Origin: Oasisia sp. SBJ-2009
Taxonomy: Eukaryota > Annelida > Polychaeta > Sabellida > Siboglinidae
Reading direction: 5' to 3'
DNA: 64,000 nucleotides
Assembly (NCBI GenBank): GCA_964017155.1
Contig: OZ024857.1
Span: forward strand, 30,706,726 to 30,770,725
The first letter of the stretch is position 1, and each line of letters starts with the position of its first letter. Shown here piece after piece: positions 51,601-63,455 of the stretch. Both the position numbers and the translations under genes were made by a program. The notes below the pieces were generated by a model that searched no databases, was not told the origin of the DNA, and saw nothing but the letters and a program-made list of their open reading frames with translations.

Positions 51601-54600
51601 GAGAGAGGGAGAGAGGGAGAGAGGGAGAGAGGGAGAGAGGGAGAGAGGGAGAGAGGGAGAGAGGGAGAGAGGGAGAGAGGGAGAGAGGGAGAGAGGGAGA
51701 GAGGGAGAGAGGGAGAGAGGGAGAGAGGGAGAGACGGAGACAGACAGAGACAGACAGAGTCACAGAGAGTGACAGAGAGAGAGAAAGAGACAGAGAGAGA
51801 CAGAGAGATGGAGAGAGACAGAGAGAGACAGAGAGACACACACAGAGAGAGAGAGAGAGAGGAGAGAGAAAAGAGAGAGAAGAGAGAGACAGACTGAGTA
51901 AGAGGCTGAATGACAGAAAACAAGAGACTGACCGACAGAGGCTGACTGACTAAGAGATTGACTGACAGAGAGACTGCCAGAGGGATTGACTAAGTAAGAG
52001 ACTATGAGAGACTGACTAACCGAGACTGACCAACAGACAGACTGCCTGACTGCCTAACTGAGTGTGAGAAACCGACTAATTGAGTGAGTGAGTGAGTGAG
52101 TGAGTGCATGATGAGTGAGTGACTGACAGTGACATTGACTGAGCAAGACTGACTGAGTGAGACTGACTGAGTGAGACTGACCGAGAGAGCGAGGACACTG
52201 TCCTGTAGGACGGCGTTGATGTCGGTGCGTGAGTCGTTGTCCCTCCACAGGTTCATGTAGGTGTTGATCTCTCCCCCCACGGTGGGGTCGGGGGACCCGT
52301 CACACAGCATGAACCGCTGCCACTGGCACACAAACACATCGTAGTGAATTTAAGTGCATACAGGGGTCACAGGAAGACGGCACATTATGTGCCATGTGAG
52401 CACCATGTAACAATACTTTTTTGTTTTGACTGCTAATGTACATGTATTCTTGTTGTTGTTATGAAATAAAATTTGATTTTGATTTTTTGATTTACAATGT
52501 TAATATAACATTTATCAATTATATTCATTACTTCGACAACAGTCATAGCAATTTAAAAACTAATTTTAAAATATTTAGAAAATCTATCAACTTTATGCAT
52601 TCATTTCTATTATAAAATTACAATCAAATGTATGTATCAATTTTGAACATACTTACTGCCCAAATATATTTTACTAATGCTTCAACCAACTTTTCAAATC
52701 AAGATATCAAAGTTGGAGCAATAATTCAAACCATGTATAGTTTGCTGAGATGATTACAAGAAAGATCGTGCCCCAATAGGGTGTGATGACACTCCCACGA
52801 CACACCCGTCTCACTGGTGCTCACATGCAGCCTCACAGTGGTGTGTGTGTGTGTGCGTGCGCGTGCGTGCGCGCGTGCGTGTGTTTGTAAGAGTGAGTGT
52901 GTGTATGTGTGAGTGTGTATGTGTGAGAGAGAGTGTGTGTGTGTGTGTGTGTGTGTGAGTGTGTGAGTGTGTGAGTGTGTGAGTGTGTGAGTGTGTGAGT
53001 GTGTGAGTGTGTGAGTGTGTGAGTGTGTGAGTGTATGTGTGTGTGTGTGAGTGTGTGAGTGTATGTGTGTGAGTGTGTGTGTGAGTGTGTGTGTGAGTGA
53101 GTGTGTGAGTGTGTGAGTGTGTGAGTGTGTGAGTGTGTGAGTGTGTGAGTGTGTGAGTGTGTGAGTGAGTGAGTGAGTGAGTGAGTGTGAGTGGGTGTGA
53201 CCTACTCTGGCTGTCCTCCTCTCGTCTCCCTCCTGTTGAGTCAGCTGGTACACTCCGCTCTCCCACAGCTCCTGTAAGTCCTCCAACTGCCCCTTGCGCC
53301 GCTCTTGTTCCTGTCGCACACCACAGCACTTTATAGCTTCATTGAAAAAACAATAAACATTTCAAATAATACTGCACATTACTGCACAACCGCTCAGAAC
53401 TGGACCATCTGAAAGTGTCCAAACTGAGGACTTTGGTGGGTGACAGCATCTTCTAGGTTTGATGACAAGCGGTGTTGGGTCATTGTGTGGATACTTATGG
53501 AACTTGTGTCACTAGACTCATTGTTGTAGCTGGTGTGTCTCACTGTGTCATAGGGGCATTCGTGGTATGGATTTGTATTTGAAGTTTTTTCTAAGCACTG
53601 TTTAAACATGTCAACTGACAAAGATTATGTAGATATGTATTGCATTCTGTGCAAATATCTGCACAGGGTGTATCACATTTCACATATTTCATGTTATGAA
53701 ATAATGTACAAAAAATCCACTGCAAAAAACTATGTGCACCAATAATATAATGTTATGTGTATGTGCATGCTTTGAGCATTTGGATCAGGTCTCATGAAAT
53801 GACAGGTCTAAGGGATCAATGCTTGATTTAAAGACTCTTCTACAAAAGAAATTCTACCAAAAAACAATACATACTAGAACTAACGCCAAAATAATAGTCT
53901 TATCTAAAATGTCATAAAACTTATCCAAACTATCCAAATACCATCATTCTATGTGTAGCTAATGTTAATTCTAAGGTCACATGATCAGTCATGTGATCAC
54001 ATTACCTACCTTTTCCCACCTCATCCTCTACATACAGGTATGACAGCAGACATTGGAGAAAAGCATGAAGATATTATGTACTGACAGTAGGCTTAGTAGC
54101 AGTTATGTGAGACAAATATGGTCAGCAAAATAGTGGGCCACTGGTCAGTTGGACAAAAACAACATGGGGCCATCATATTTCAGCCTGGCCAGTCAGATAA
54201 GAATAATATGGGGCCATTGTATTTCAGACGGCAGGTATGTCAAACCCAGTCCAAGTTTTAGCCATATTTTCTTATATTAGCCTGATTATTATGTGTTATC
54301 ATGCTGTATGGCATAAACTATATCAATACAAAACATTACTGCCCAAACATGTACAAATATACCACAATTAGTTCTAGTAATTTGACAGCTATGTCATTAA
54401 CTATATATCCAATTTAAATATTTTGAATTAAACTTGATGTTTGAAAGCAGAGTAAGGATGACATTCATAGAGATGATGATCCAATTATATGTTTAATTGT
54501 GGTTTAAAGCACACATTGGGCAGTCAAAATACATCACAACAGATGTATCAATTATAGCAATCTAACTCACTTATAAAAAAAAAATGTAACAGAGAAATAA

Positions 54601-56023
54601 ATGGTGTCACATAATCTGACCTTGTCTGACCTTACTGCAAGGAGAAGTAGAAACATGTTGTATTTATAATATTGTTAATACAACTGAACTAATAACAAGA
54701 AATATCATGAACAAGTAAACATCATAACTAACCAAAATGTAAGGTGATAATATGTCAACCCATAAGTAGTAGGTATTTCAAATGCAATTTTGGTTGAAGC
54801 AGTTACAATTTATGCGGATTTTGAATAAATGTGTTTAACGGCTGGTTTTCTTATATATCATTCTTAACTATATAGCAACTAGCAGTATTTTAAATAGTCC
54901 TTATATATACATAAATACATACCTCTTCAGAATAGAAGCGCTACAAAATAGTGACTTAATGATCCCCACTTTGTTTTGTCCTGCGTGTTATTGATATTAA
55001 TTTCCATAAATGCATAGATATAACAGGCTGACAACATCACATTTCACAATATTTCAAACCAATATTATTTAACTATTCAACACGTGGTAATCTGTAGTCA
55101 TCATACTCAATGTAAAAATTAATACCACATATTATGTGTCAAATAATTGTGGCAATTAATTCTAACCATTTGCAATTATTTAGCTCTGAGATAAGCCTAT
55201 GTATAATTAATACAGAAGCTAAATAAGAAGAGTATTATGATAGTTCAATAACCAGTAGTTTTCAACTGCACACACTTAACATCCTGACGATAAAACATTC
55301 TGATTCAATGTTGTGCTTGGAATAGAATGGCACACACTTTAGGGAGGCCACAATGGACTAATCCACATACCTCCTCTTCAAGTCGTTGTCGTTCCTGGAT
55401 TTCAAACTCAATGTGAGCCAATCGCTCCTGCTCTTCTCTTTCCTGCTGCAATCGAAGCTCTTCTACAAAGACACAATAGTGACAGGACCTGATGATGACA
55501 ACGGCAACTTTCAGTGATGACAATGGCAGTGGTGATGACACTGCCACTGATTATGATGATAATGGCAGTGGTGGTGAAAATGGCAATGATGATGATAATA
55601 GCAGTTATAGACACAATGGCAGTAATGATGACAATGCAATGGTGACAACAATGGGAGTAACAAAATAACAGTGATTTATACTGACAGAAATGACATTTCT
55701 AATGGGGTCAATACTGAAAGCACCAAAGACCAGAGATGGTAATATAAAATATTAAAGTGACAAAAGAAAACAATATAGCTTGCGTATTGATATTTCAGCA
55801 GTTATAATCTTGAAAAAAAATGGTTGTCTTACAGTTGTAACAATATACATGTCTTTAAGGAACCACATTATTTAATTTACTTGTGAGGTAAACAATTGCA
55901 TGGTCAGGTATAATGATTACCTTCAGCTGCTGCCTTCTGTTCTGCCTCTTCTTTCTTCTGCCGTTCCTTTTCTCTCTTATTCGACTTTGGCGACTTCGCA
56001 CTACCCTTGCCAGATTTGGGTGG
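41255..56023 (-). CDS. DNAI7: Dynein axonemal intermediate chain 7 (CASC1/CFAP94), 19 coding exons, 5' end open
   Basis: Axonemal protein homologous to Chlamydomonas IC97, tied to inner dynein arms and ciliary beating. Exons in transcript order: 56023-55921, 55462-55371, 54940-54923, 53310-53206, 52322-52182, 51422-51342, 50728-50555, 49995-49827, 49028-48868, 48369-48252, 47990-47847, 46604-46331, 45852-45746, 44630-44464, 43946-43860, 43479-43408, 43054-42902, 41994-41893, 41392-41255. Phases join to 801 codons plus TAG (human about 720). The N-terminus is a charged coiled coil (about 35-100). Family blocks: LCDGSPDP with EINTYMNLW; VQDAHINMPFQSWELRP; AGLNIFP; VYRQMAI; WSKWN; C-terminal FHASLYHL. 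Two acidic linkers (exons 9-10 and 12) are poorly conserved. Two junctions are uncertain: the 50555 donor (TCA|GTAATC) and the 42902 donor (GC type). The ATG exon is unassigned. Confidence 0.93.
42350..42898. repeat. Minisatellite of about 20-25-bp units in DNAI7 intron 17
   Basis: Units such as GGATATGGACACAACGACAC TATCA or GGAGATGGACAAAAGGACAC TATCA. The array abuts the end of the exon at 42902 with no normal intron sequence between. ORFs across it are repeat translations. Confidence 0.93.
42902..43054 (-). CDS. DNAI7: DNAI7 exon 17 with non-canonical donor
   Basis: 51 codons from SVIVEVDVYRQM to EHLLE. The preceding acceptor is CCTCAG. To stay in phase with the next exon (EDWGLF) the donor must be GAG|GCTAGT, a GC-AG type site, or the weaker AGT|GTCCTT two codons later. 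The only nearby GT, A|GTGTCC, would break the frame. Confidence 0.75.
46667..46920. repeat. TC-rich simple repeat in DNAI7 intron 11
   Basis: Imperfect (TCTC)n with interspersed CGCTCTCT and CTGTCTCT, lying immediately upstream (in transcript terms) of exon 12. Confidence 0.93.
47040..47572 (+). repeat. Dispersed repeat, member 1 of an inverted pair
   Basis: It matches the reverse complement of 49195-49680 over most of its length: AGACATGCATG..., the GTCATCGACAGAAAG block, TGGTACTGAACAGAAG-like, AAAACATG, and GATAAAGGAACATACCTCTT. A (TG)n tract at 47270-47340 interrupts it. No ORF of note. Confidence 0.8.
47270..47340. repeat. (TG)n microsatellite
   Basis: Near-perfect TG dinucleotides; it is absent from the inverted partner at 49440-49460, which keeps only a short CATGCACATG stretch. 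Confidence 0.96.
47573..47805. repeat. (TG)n / TGCATGCG microsatellite
   Basis: TG runs with GCATGCG interruptions, ending about 40 bp from the DNAI7 exon 11 donor (47847). Confidence 0.96.
48396..48671. repeat. (CA)n / CACATATACA microsatellite in DNAI7 intron 9
   Basis: CACATATACA units grading into GCAC and then pure CA. It starts about 25 bases from the exon 10 acceptor. Confidence 0.96.
49195..49680 (-). repeat. Dispersed repeat, member 2 of an inverted pair
   Basis: Inverse of 47040-47572. The two members lie in DNAI7 introns 8 and 11 and bracket exons 9, 10 and 11. Confidence 0.8.
51570..51740. repeat. (GGGAGAGA)n array in DNAI7 intron 5
   Basis: About 20 perfect 8-bp units followed by imperfect GACAGAGA repeats to about 51870. 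Confidence 0.97.
52078..52181. repeat. Short repeats resembling the 5' splice site next to DNAI7 exon 5
   Basis: Read in transcript sense, the exon 5 donor GTCAGTCTCACTCA is repeated two more times within 40 bases, then passes into (ACTC)n. Confidence 0.75.
52841..53196. repeat. (TG)n / (GTGAGT)n array in DNAI7 intron 4
   Basis: Long run of GTGTGAGT and TG units ending ten bases from the exon 4 donor (53205). ORFs translated as SHTHTL are artefacts. Confidence 0.96.
53341..54922. other. DNAI7 intron 3, bulk
   Basis: AT-rich. A loose repeat occurs around 54135-54230 (ATGGGGCCATC and TATGGGGCCATT with CAGTCAGA-like spacers). No exon with a family match was found here. Confidence 0.6.
54923..54940 (-). 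CDS. DNAI7: DNAI7 18-bp microexon
   Basis: Encodes RFYSEE between LEEE and EQERRKG. It is flanked by TTTTGTAG and GTATGT and is phase 0 on both sides. With it, the coiled-coil segment has the same residue spacing as the vertebrate protein between the coiled-coil region and the ERR motif. Without it the frame also stays open, so inclusion is an inference. Confidence 0.65.
55500..55640. repeat. GATGACAATGGCAGTGGT-type minisatellite in DNAI7 intron 1
   Basis: Degenerate trinucleotide-based repeat with GATGAT and AATGGCAGT blocks. It lies about 40 bp upstream of an exon acceptor in transcript sense. Confidence 0.85.
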
Positions 56024-59000
56024 CTGCAAAAAACCAAGAGATCTGTCATGTGGGGAGGTAATAAATACTCTGTGCTCTTCTCTTATTTATATATCACAGC
56101 ATGTAACTGTGATGCTTTTTTTTTCTGTTTTTAAGTTAATTTGTGTATATTAGTTTCCAACATTTTGCATGTTTCATTATTATTTACTTACCAAATATAT
56201 TTTTATTTGAAGCAATATGTGATAAGTAAACCATGTTCAGCTTCTATGAAGTTACTTGGGATTGTGGTAGGTCATTCCCTGAGTTTTTTTTACATTAAAA
56301 AATAGTGAGACATGATTAGCATTAAGCTGATTTACATAGTCATCTTTGCCATTGGGTGGTCAGTGACAGTGTTCATCTTTTGTCTATTCAACCTACAACT
56401 GACCGTCGGTGGGATCACTGGTCACGCAATAACTACTGACTAAATAGGAAATAACTGACTGACTTAATAACTGACTGACTTAATAAGAAAACATGGCCAC
56501 CGTTCAATAATGTGGAAGCCCAGACATGCAGCACATACTTATTAATACAATGCACTAATCAGTGTATAAAATTGATATAAACTAAAACAAAACAAACAGT
56601 TATATATGAAACAATAGAACAACTACAACCAGCAATTAATGAATTACACATTATTGGTTATATACGCATATATACACCATGCCCTTACAGACTCCATTTG
56701 TGAGACGGTGGCATGCAAATCAAGCAATGTAATCAATTCAAAGTCATCAGGCACAAGCAAAGACAAAAGAAAAGGGGCGGCAAAATTGCGAAAAGTTGGA
56801 ATATTTATGCTTAGCAACGACTTCCAATAATTCCTCTGTCTTTCAAGCACATCCGACAAAACAGTGATTTCACTATGACATGTTACTGCAACTTCTTGTT
56901 CTTTATTAAAGCTTCTACACCGCTAGAATATTCGCAAAGCATACCATTTTTTAAATATCCCAAGTCAACATCAAAAATCTACGTTTGGGTGGCAACGGTG
57001 CCTCAAATAGGTACTACGAGTAAACTTTCGGTAAATGTCGTAAATGTTGGACGATATGTTGTAAATGCAGATTTGATACGTAATTTTCATATGTTAAACT
57101 ATCTTTATGGTATTTTTCCGAGCGTGTTTTTGTTAGTGCTGCTAGTATTTTCTATTAAACGTGCTAAAGTATATTTTTATTAATAATTGTCGCAAAGGTG
57201 GACGTGCGCTCGTAGCGGAGTATTTCCCACTCACATACCTAGTTTCAATTATCTGGGCTCCGTATTGTGGCGCCACCGTTTATAGGACTGGCCGCCACGA
57301 CATCTATTTGCCGCGCTCTCTTTGTCGGCCGTTATTAATAGGTTCACTGTCACGGAGTTTGAATTCCTACTTGTACAGTCATAGTCTATAAATGTTTTGC
57401 AGGTCTTCGCTTTGAGAAAGCACGTTTGCTTCCTAACGACTCTCACCCGATCTTGACGGACTGCGGCACTTCCCGGTGCTACCACCACGCACGTCACCAC
57501 GTCGTCTGTCGTCTGCGCACAGTTACTTTCACCGCACGCACGCACACACGCAAATACACACATGTTCGAGCCTGTAAACGCGTGATTAGTTTTCATGTAA
57601 TGGCGTAACAACTTATTAAATTAAGGTGCGACACTGTTAAAATATCATAGATGGTGACATCATATGTTGGTGTCTGTTTGGCTGGTTAAGTTAATTAAGT
57701 TTCGTTTTTCCGACTCCTGCTCTCATTGTAACACTCGCCAAATTATACAGTCGTATATAATTGTGTTCTATTGTAGATAAATATATCTACAACCTGGATT
57801 AACATGTGGCTTCACTTTAATAGCCACGTCATCAGTCAAAACTATTGTTATTTTATTCAGCCTGCATATTACTAATCGACACAAATAGATAAAGATTTGC
57901 TACGAATAAAAAATGCATGTGTCTAAAATAGATATGGGGACTTTCTCAAAACGAACTTGTTTATAAGGGAGTTTACAGGCCAGCACTACGTAGCTTCATA
58001 AGGTGTGAGGGGTCGCAACAACATTTGGCGTGACGACGGTTGCTTCGTTTTCCAACAGGCGCTTTGTAAGTATAACATTAAAATAACTGGGTGGGTGGGT
58101 GGTCGGGTGAAGGGTCCATTTGGAATAACAAATTGTAAAAAAATGATATTTTAATATTGCACAGAGAATACGTGTGGCAAAATTCTGCTCTTTATAATAT
58201 TTTCGGCGGTGGTTGTAAACGCATGGTTAGTTAGAAAGAATAAATGTTTCTGATGAGGGGGTGGGTGGGTGACATCGATCCTCTACAATATTTTAGTGGA
58301 AATGACCGTATGCTTCCCCTACATACAACATTGCAGATGGCCTTCTATAACATATCATTTATGTCTACCGTGTAGCTCTGCATTCTAATCTATGGAATAA
58401 TTTTAATTATGAAACTGTACTGTTCTAGTGGAGTAAGACGGTTCAAAAGAAGGTCACTCTTGTTAGGCCCTACATCTTACAATTTCGCTAGCCACCATGA
58501 AATGTAAATATAAAATACAAGCTACGCCTACATCTTGGAATGCAATTGATTGTTACTCTCTGACCGAGTCTGAACAGTCTGAAGACAGTGTGAACCCACA
58601 TTGAGTTATCGCAGTTATGTCCATTCAGTATGATGTCACGCTGGGTTGGATTAAACAGTGCGATGAAACAGCATACAACATTACACGGACGTTTTATCTT
58701 ACGTTTTGTCATGACCGTAGTAGGTCCTAGTTATGAAAATGAAAAGTATGGTGTTCACAAAGACCAAGCATTTTATTTAGTGCATTCTGAACTGAACTGA
58801 CACATAAGTGCATGTTTTCTTACAGCCTGCCTTTTCAGGTTCACCGTCTTACCTCAGCTTCCAGCAACATAGGGTCTAATATATTTTCCCTGTAGATTTC
58901 TATATATAGAAATAGTAACCGGGGTATTAGTTTAGAGCCCACCAATATTTTAGGGGGGCTGGGGATAGGATTTAGGGGTGCAATTTGAAGTTTATGGTCA

Positions 59001-59250
59001 AACTCACAGGTACACGCGGTACTGCGGTCTTGGAAAATAAATGTGTCTGATTTTTAACTCGGGGGGAGGGCACAAATATTATGTTTGCCACGTACCCAAA
59101 CAAATCTCCTTAATTGCCCTTCATGTTTTCAGACGTTTTTGTGTGTATGTGCGTACTCTTGACATTTTTAGCCAACTCTCAACGTTACTTCGGAGTTACT
59201 AGTGGTGAGGGGGGGGGGGGCAGAACCATATGACAGCCCCCACCGAAATT
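56024..59250. other. Upstream of DNAI7: no confident gene
   Basis: Mostly AT-rich with a more CpG-rich patch at about 57200-57600. Several minus-strand ATG|GT combinations, for example ending at 56942 (ATG|GTATGC), could form the missing DNAI7 first exon, because the first assigned exon opens in phase 0 with PPKSGKG. None is decisive. GGGT-rich runs occur near 58090 and 58260. Confidence 0.5.
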
Positions 59251-59720
59251 CCTAGGGGGCAGCTGCATGCTCCCCTTGTCCTTCTCCTCTCCCCGTTCCC
59301 GCGTCTGTGGTGGCGCCACCGCCTGCCAACGTTTGGCAATGTGAAAACAATATAAAACACAGCAATCCAGAGCTACATGTCTTGCCACAATGCAGTCATA
59401 AATAAACACGTTCGCCTAAGTCCACGTGATTCACGTTTCAACACAAGCTAGGCCGGCCGGCCGACGGACGAGTTGGAATTCCCGGTGGCGCGAGAGGCGC
59501 TTCGTTGTTGTGAGCGGGGAGCGGTTGTTACACGGACCGAGTTTCGCGACAGGTCAGGTCAATGTCAGTCGACGCGATAGGCGCGTGCGCGAGAATCTGG
59601 GTCAGGTGTCCGCATTTCGTGATGGATCGTCTGCTACTGGTGTGGCGGCTGGCGGGCGGGAAGTTTACTTACGCGACCTTTGAGGGCAAGCGCGTACGTA
59701 CACGCATACATACTCGCGGC
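59251..59720. promoter_or_regulatory. CpG-rich stretch, possible promoter
   Basis: It is clearly more GC- and CpG-rich than its surroundings (e.g. around 59445-59520 and 59570-59720). On the minus strand a 39-base frame at 59711-59673 (MYACTYALALKGR) ends at a strong donor GTAAGT in phase 0, as needed to join DNAI7 exon 2 at 56023. The peptide is not typical of the family, so this is only a candidate first exon. Confidence 0.25.
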
Positions 59721-59921
59721 CCGGTGGAACGCTGAAGCGATTATCTCGAATATTGTTCACGCGTTAGTTATTGTGGATTCAATCTGTGAACCCACAATGT
59801 GACCTACGTTAATAACGCGCCAGGCCTGTGTATGTTTACGTGCTCTGCTACTTTTGGGACAAAAGCTTTGCCTTGGCTTTGGGACTACCTGCGGTATGGC
59901 TGATATTCCGGGGCTATCGAG

Positions 59922-60132
59922 GGGAGGGGAGGGGAGGGGAGGGGAGGGGAGGGGAGGGGAGGGGAGGGGAGGGGAGGGGAGGGGAGGGGAGGGGAGGGGA
60001 GGGGAGGGGAGGGGAGGGGAGGGGAGGGGAGGGGAGGGGAGGGGAGGGGAGGGGAGGGGAGGGGAGGGGAGGGGAGGGGAGGGGAGGGGAGGGGAGGGGA
60101 GGGGAGGGGAGGGGAGGGGAGGGGAGGGGAGG
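59922..60132. repeat. (GGGGA)n array
   Basis: About 42 perfect 5-bp units, strongly G-rich on the plus strand. The EGRGGEG frames are repeat translations. Confidence 0.98.
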
Positions 60133-61094
60133 GAGAGAGTCCGATAAATCGTACTCTGGCTACGATGTAGACATGCTCTCTAAAAGCTCTCGAGAGTCTC
60201 GTCGATGTTGCATAATAAAGATATCGATTGTTTTAGGTAATGTCGCGGTGGACTATGTTCGTCGATGGGAACTGAAGTGCAGGGGTCGTAGCCTAGGTCC
60301 CCAGGCCGCACAAAATATACGTTCCGACGACAACATTACAGATACGGTGTTTCACGCTTATTATTGATATTTATTTATAAACTGAATATTTGAAACAAAT
60401 ACTTGCTAATTTCGATTCGTGTTAGTAATTATTACCCTGGCTATTGCCGCATAATAAAATTCCAACTCTCCTTTACAAGTGCGGTAGACCAACGAGGAAG
60501 GGCAGACCACGTACCGTTTGTGGCGAGCCGTTCATAATGAGTAGAACTAGGAGGGGGCTACAATGACACGTGTAGGGCCTACTAGAAGCGGTCTCCGATG
60601 AACGTAGACAAGACTGCCGGATTTCACTTGTCCACACTTGAGTCCGACGTGACAAAGGGCGGTGTCTACTGACAGGTGCGAACACTTACATACCTTGAAT
60701 TATTGTAGTAAAGTCGCTCAACTGAATGAGCAGTTGTAGTATGTATCTGATAGTGAAAAAACCCAGTAGTGATACCTACCTTTAGTAATGACATAAAACA
60801 AACACTCCGTTTTCATATTCTGATGAGTTTGTTTCATTTCGGTATTTGTATTTTATTCTATGGGACTTTATGTGGGACATTTAGACTCCCGGAGCCGTCG
60901 TTTCCCTCAAACTATTTAAGTAATGATTATTAAAAAGTGCTGTTACGTGTCATTAATTCGTTGATAATACATGGTTTAGCCAACCACACGACAATCGTTC
61001 GACCCAGCCGCATCACAACGACGTAAAATGACACGTGTTTGAATAGCTTTCCCCATTTCCCTTAATTAACGGGGCTCCGTGCCTCCCAATCTAC
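60133..61094. other. No gene recognised
   Basis: Short ORFs on both strands without known motifs. On the minus strand the donor-like AAGGTAGGT near 60770 follows a five-codon ATG frame (MSLLK), another possible but unsupported DNAI7 first exon. Confidence 0.5.
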
Positions 61095-61200
61095 CCTACT
61101 AAATAAATAAATAAATAAATAAAATAAACTTATATAGCGCCAAATCTAGCTTAAAAACTATTCAGGGCGCTTTACATGTACATGATAACACTAACTACAG
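61095..61200 (-). mobile_element. 3' tail of a CR1/L2-like LINE
   Basis: On the minus strand it contains GTAAAGCGCC, TTGGCGCTATATAAG and then (TTTA)n. This parallels the end of the element at 16515-19648 (TGGCGCTATATAAATG then ATT repeats). Only the non-coding tail remains. Confidence 0.65.
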
Positions 61201-63360
61201 TTGCTATAATGTGAACAGCGTCCCTGGTGCGCGATGAGAGGATAATATTGCGGAATTTTGCTTCATATCTGTACCGTCCTTGGTCCTTACAAGTGCGTGC
61301 GTCCGTCCATTTGTGCGCGCGCCTATGCTGTGTGTGTGTGGGCGCGCGTGCGTGCGTGCGTGACTTTTAAAAGAAAACACTGGACTGTAAATAAAATAAA
61401 ACAGACGCACTTAATATATGAAACAAGTAGGCGGTGATGCACAAAGGTTATGCTAACTTAAGTCACAGAGCATACATTACAATTCTGCCTCGGCTTCACA
61501 TCACAAGTGAATGCTTGTTCGATATTTCTGTCATGACACCATTTATATTGAATTTATCTGTAGATATATGCGCCTACTTCTAACGAGATTTGTTACACGA
61601 CTGCCGGTGTGGTTCTTGTTGTGCACCTAACCTACTCCCCAGGGCTACCAGCGCGGCGAGCGCAAGTGATAAACAAGCCTATGACTATGTATGTACGTGA
61701 CTGATCCGTTCGTGTACCTCGCCGCTCACGGTTGACGGCCTTGCGCTTTTAGAATATCGGTAACCGGACACCGGGCCGTTTATCTCGTCTAATCTCACCC
61801 GTCGACATAAGCAAGCAAGTCTTATTTGCTAGCCGTTGTATGTCCCAGCCCATGGTTTGTTGTCATGATAGTATTCCGGTTCTATATAGACACCCTACAA
61901 TAGAGAGCTGTATGTGTGGATTATGACAGGTGAGAGCGTCAAGAGAACGCCGATCATTTAGGAGTTTGGGTTGAACAAATTGAAGGGGTTGCTACCGAAG
62001 AGAGCGGACGGCCTCGGGGTGGAGGAGAGGACCTGCAGACGCAACATAGGTCGACAGGGAGCCTGTAGGTCGAGATGGGAAGACGGGGAGAGACGGACAG
62101 AAGGACAGGCGGCGAGAGCCACGGAGAGTGGACACGGGAGGAGAAGAAACGGAGTCCAATCTCACACGGGATTTAGGGACAAAAAGAGAACAACAAAATA
62201 CATTTCTAGAACTAAAAAACCTCACAGGAACAAAGTTAAATTATTGGTTCATGGCGCACAAAGTAAAAAGGCCTACGTATACATATTACGAAAATAGATT
62301 CAAAGATGTCGGCCGTTGTTACGAAGCGCAACAAATCAAACAGTAGGCCGTGCATCGCCGTCACTCTAGTTCTATGGATAAAAGGATGCGCCTATGTTCC
62401 GTCACGGCCCACAAACACGACCCTCGACTTAGACGCGCATAAATCCTATCGGTTGTAATGTTACGACAGTTAACGACGCTGGTAGACGTAGAGGCCCCTA
62501 AAACCCAATAACTTGTAGGCCTACCTGGTATACCTTAAGCAGTAAAGGCATACAGTCTATAGCCGTCAAGACACGAGTGACCCTACTTACCCTACATATT
62601 AAATTACACCAGTCGATGGGAAACCGACATTTGGTTAGCGTAAAAAGAACCACCTGGTCTAAATGAACTGGAATGCGACACGCTAAATTACCAGAGCCAC
62701 GACGCCAGGTAAAAAGAGCGTGGAGAGAACACCACGTGACTGCAGAGCCTATTGAATTGCAGCCACTTAGGCAGAGCACCGCGCCAAATTGTATGTAAAA
62801 TTAAAGTGCCCTAGTAGCTGTTAAGTTGTCAACAAGTCATGCAAGGTCGTGACAGTTGGTGATGTTTTATCCGCCGTCGTCACTGTTATTGTCCCGGCAG
62901 TGAAACAGGTCGAACGTTCCAGAGTCTATGAGCACAACGCGACGCGTCGCAGAAGTAAACACGGCGAGTCATATTTACACAAGACACACATTTACACCAG
63001 ACACATCTAGAGTAAAACAGAACGTCCCGCGCTCATTTCCGGGGCCGTCTCAGAAAGCTGCGTTAAAAACTACAGCGGTTGAAATGCAATATATTGATTA
63101 CGTCCAGCAATTAATATAATATTTTCCATGACACATTTATCCAGACCTGGCAAGTAAATAGAGGACAACGTTAGCCAAAAAGATACCTTTTTGTCCTCTT
63201 ATGTATAACAGTGCACACAGCAGTACGGCTACAACTGTACACGGCAGTGGCGTATAGAAGCAGACGGAATGAGACATTGCCGCATTTAGGCCTAAGGCTA
63301 ATAGTTGTGCAACTCCGCCACCGCCGAATACAATTACAGTAGAAATAATGCCGCAAAAGT
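61201..63360. other. No gene recognised
   Basis: A 108-codon plus frame at 61971-62297 is rich in Arg, Lys and Gly because of purine-rich DNA and has no family motif. A (GT)/(GC) run occurs near 61310-61360. I see no splice-consistent exon series. Confidence 0.5.
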
Positions 63361-63455
63361 AGTTTAATAGTTGATATTTATTTATTTTAAAGGTATTTTA
63401 ATAGTTGATATTTATTTTAAAGGTATTTTAATAGTTGATATTTATTTCTAAAAAG
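63361..63455. repeat. Short tandem repeat, about three units
   Basis: Units contain TTTAATAGTTGATATTTATT and AAAGGTATT, repeated three times with one unit longer by about four bases. Confidence 0.9.

Noticed and set aside
61971..62297. 108-codon ORF as a gene
   Set aside because: Arg/Lys/Gly-rich because of purine-rich DNA, with no family motif and no splice-consistent neighbours.
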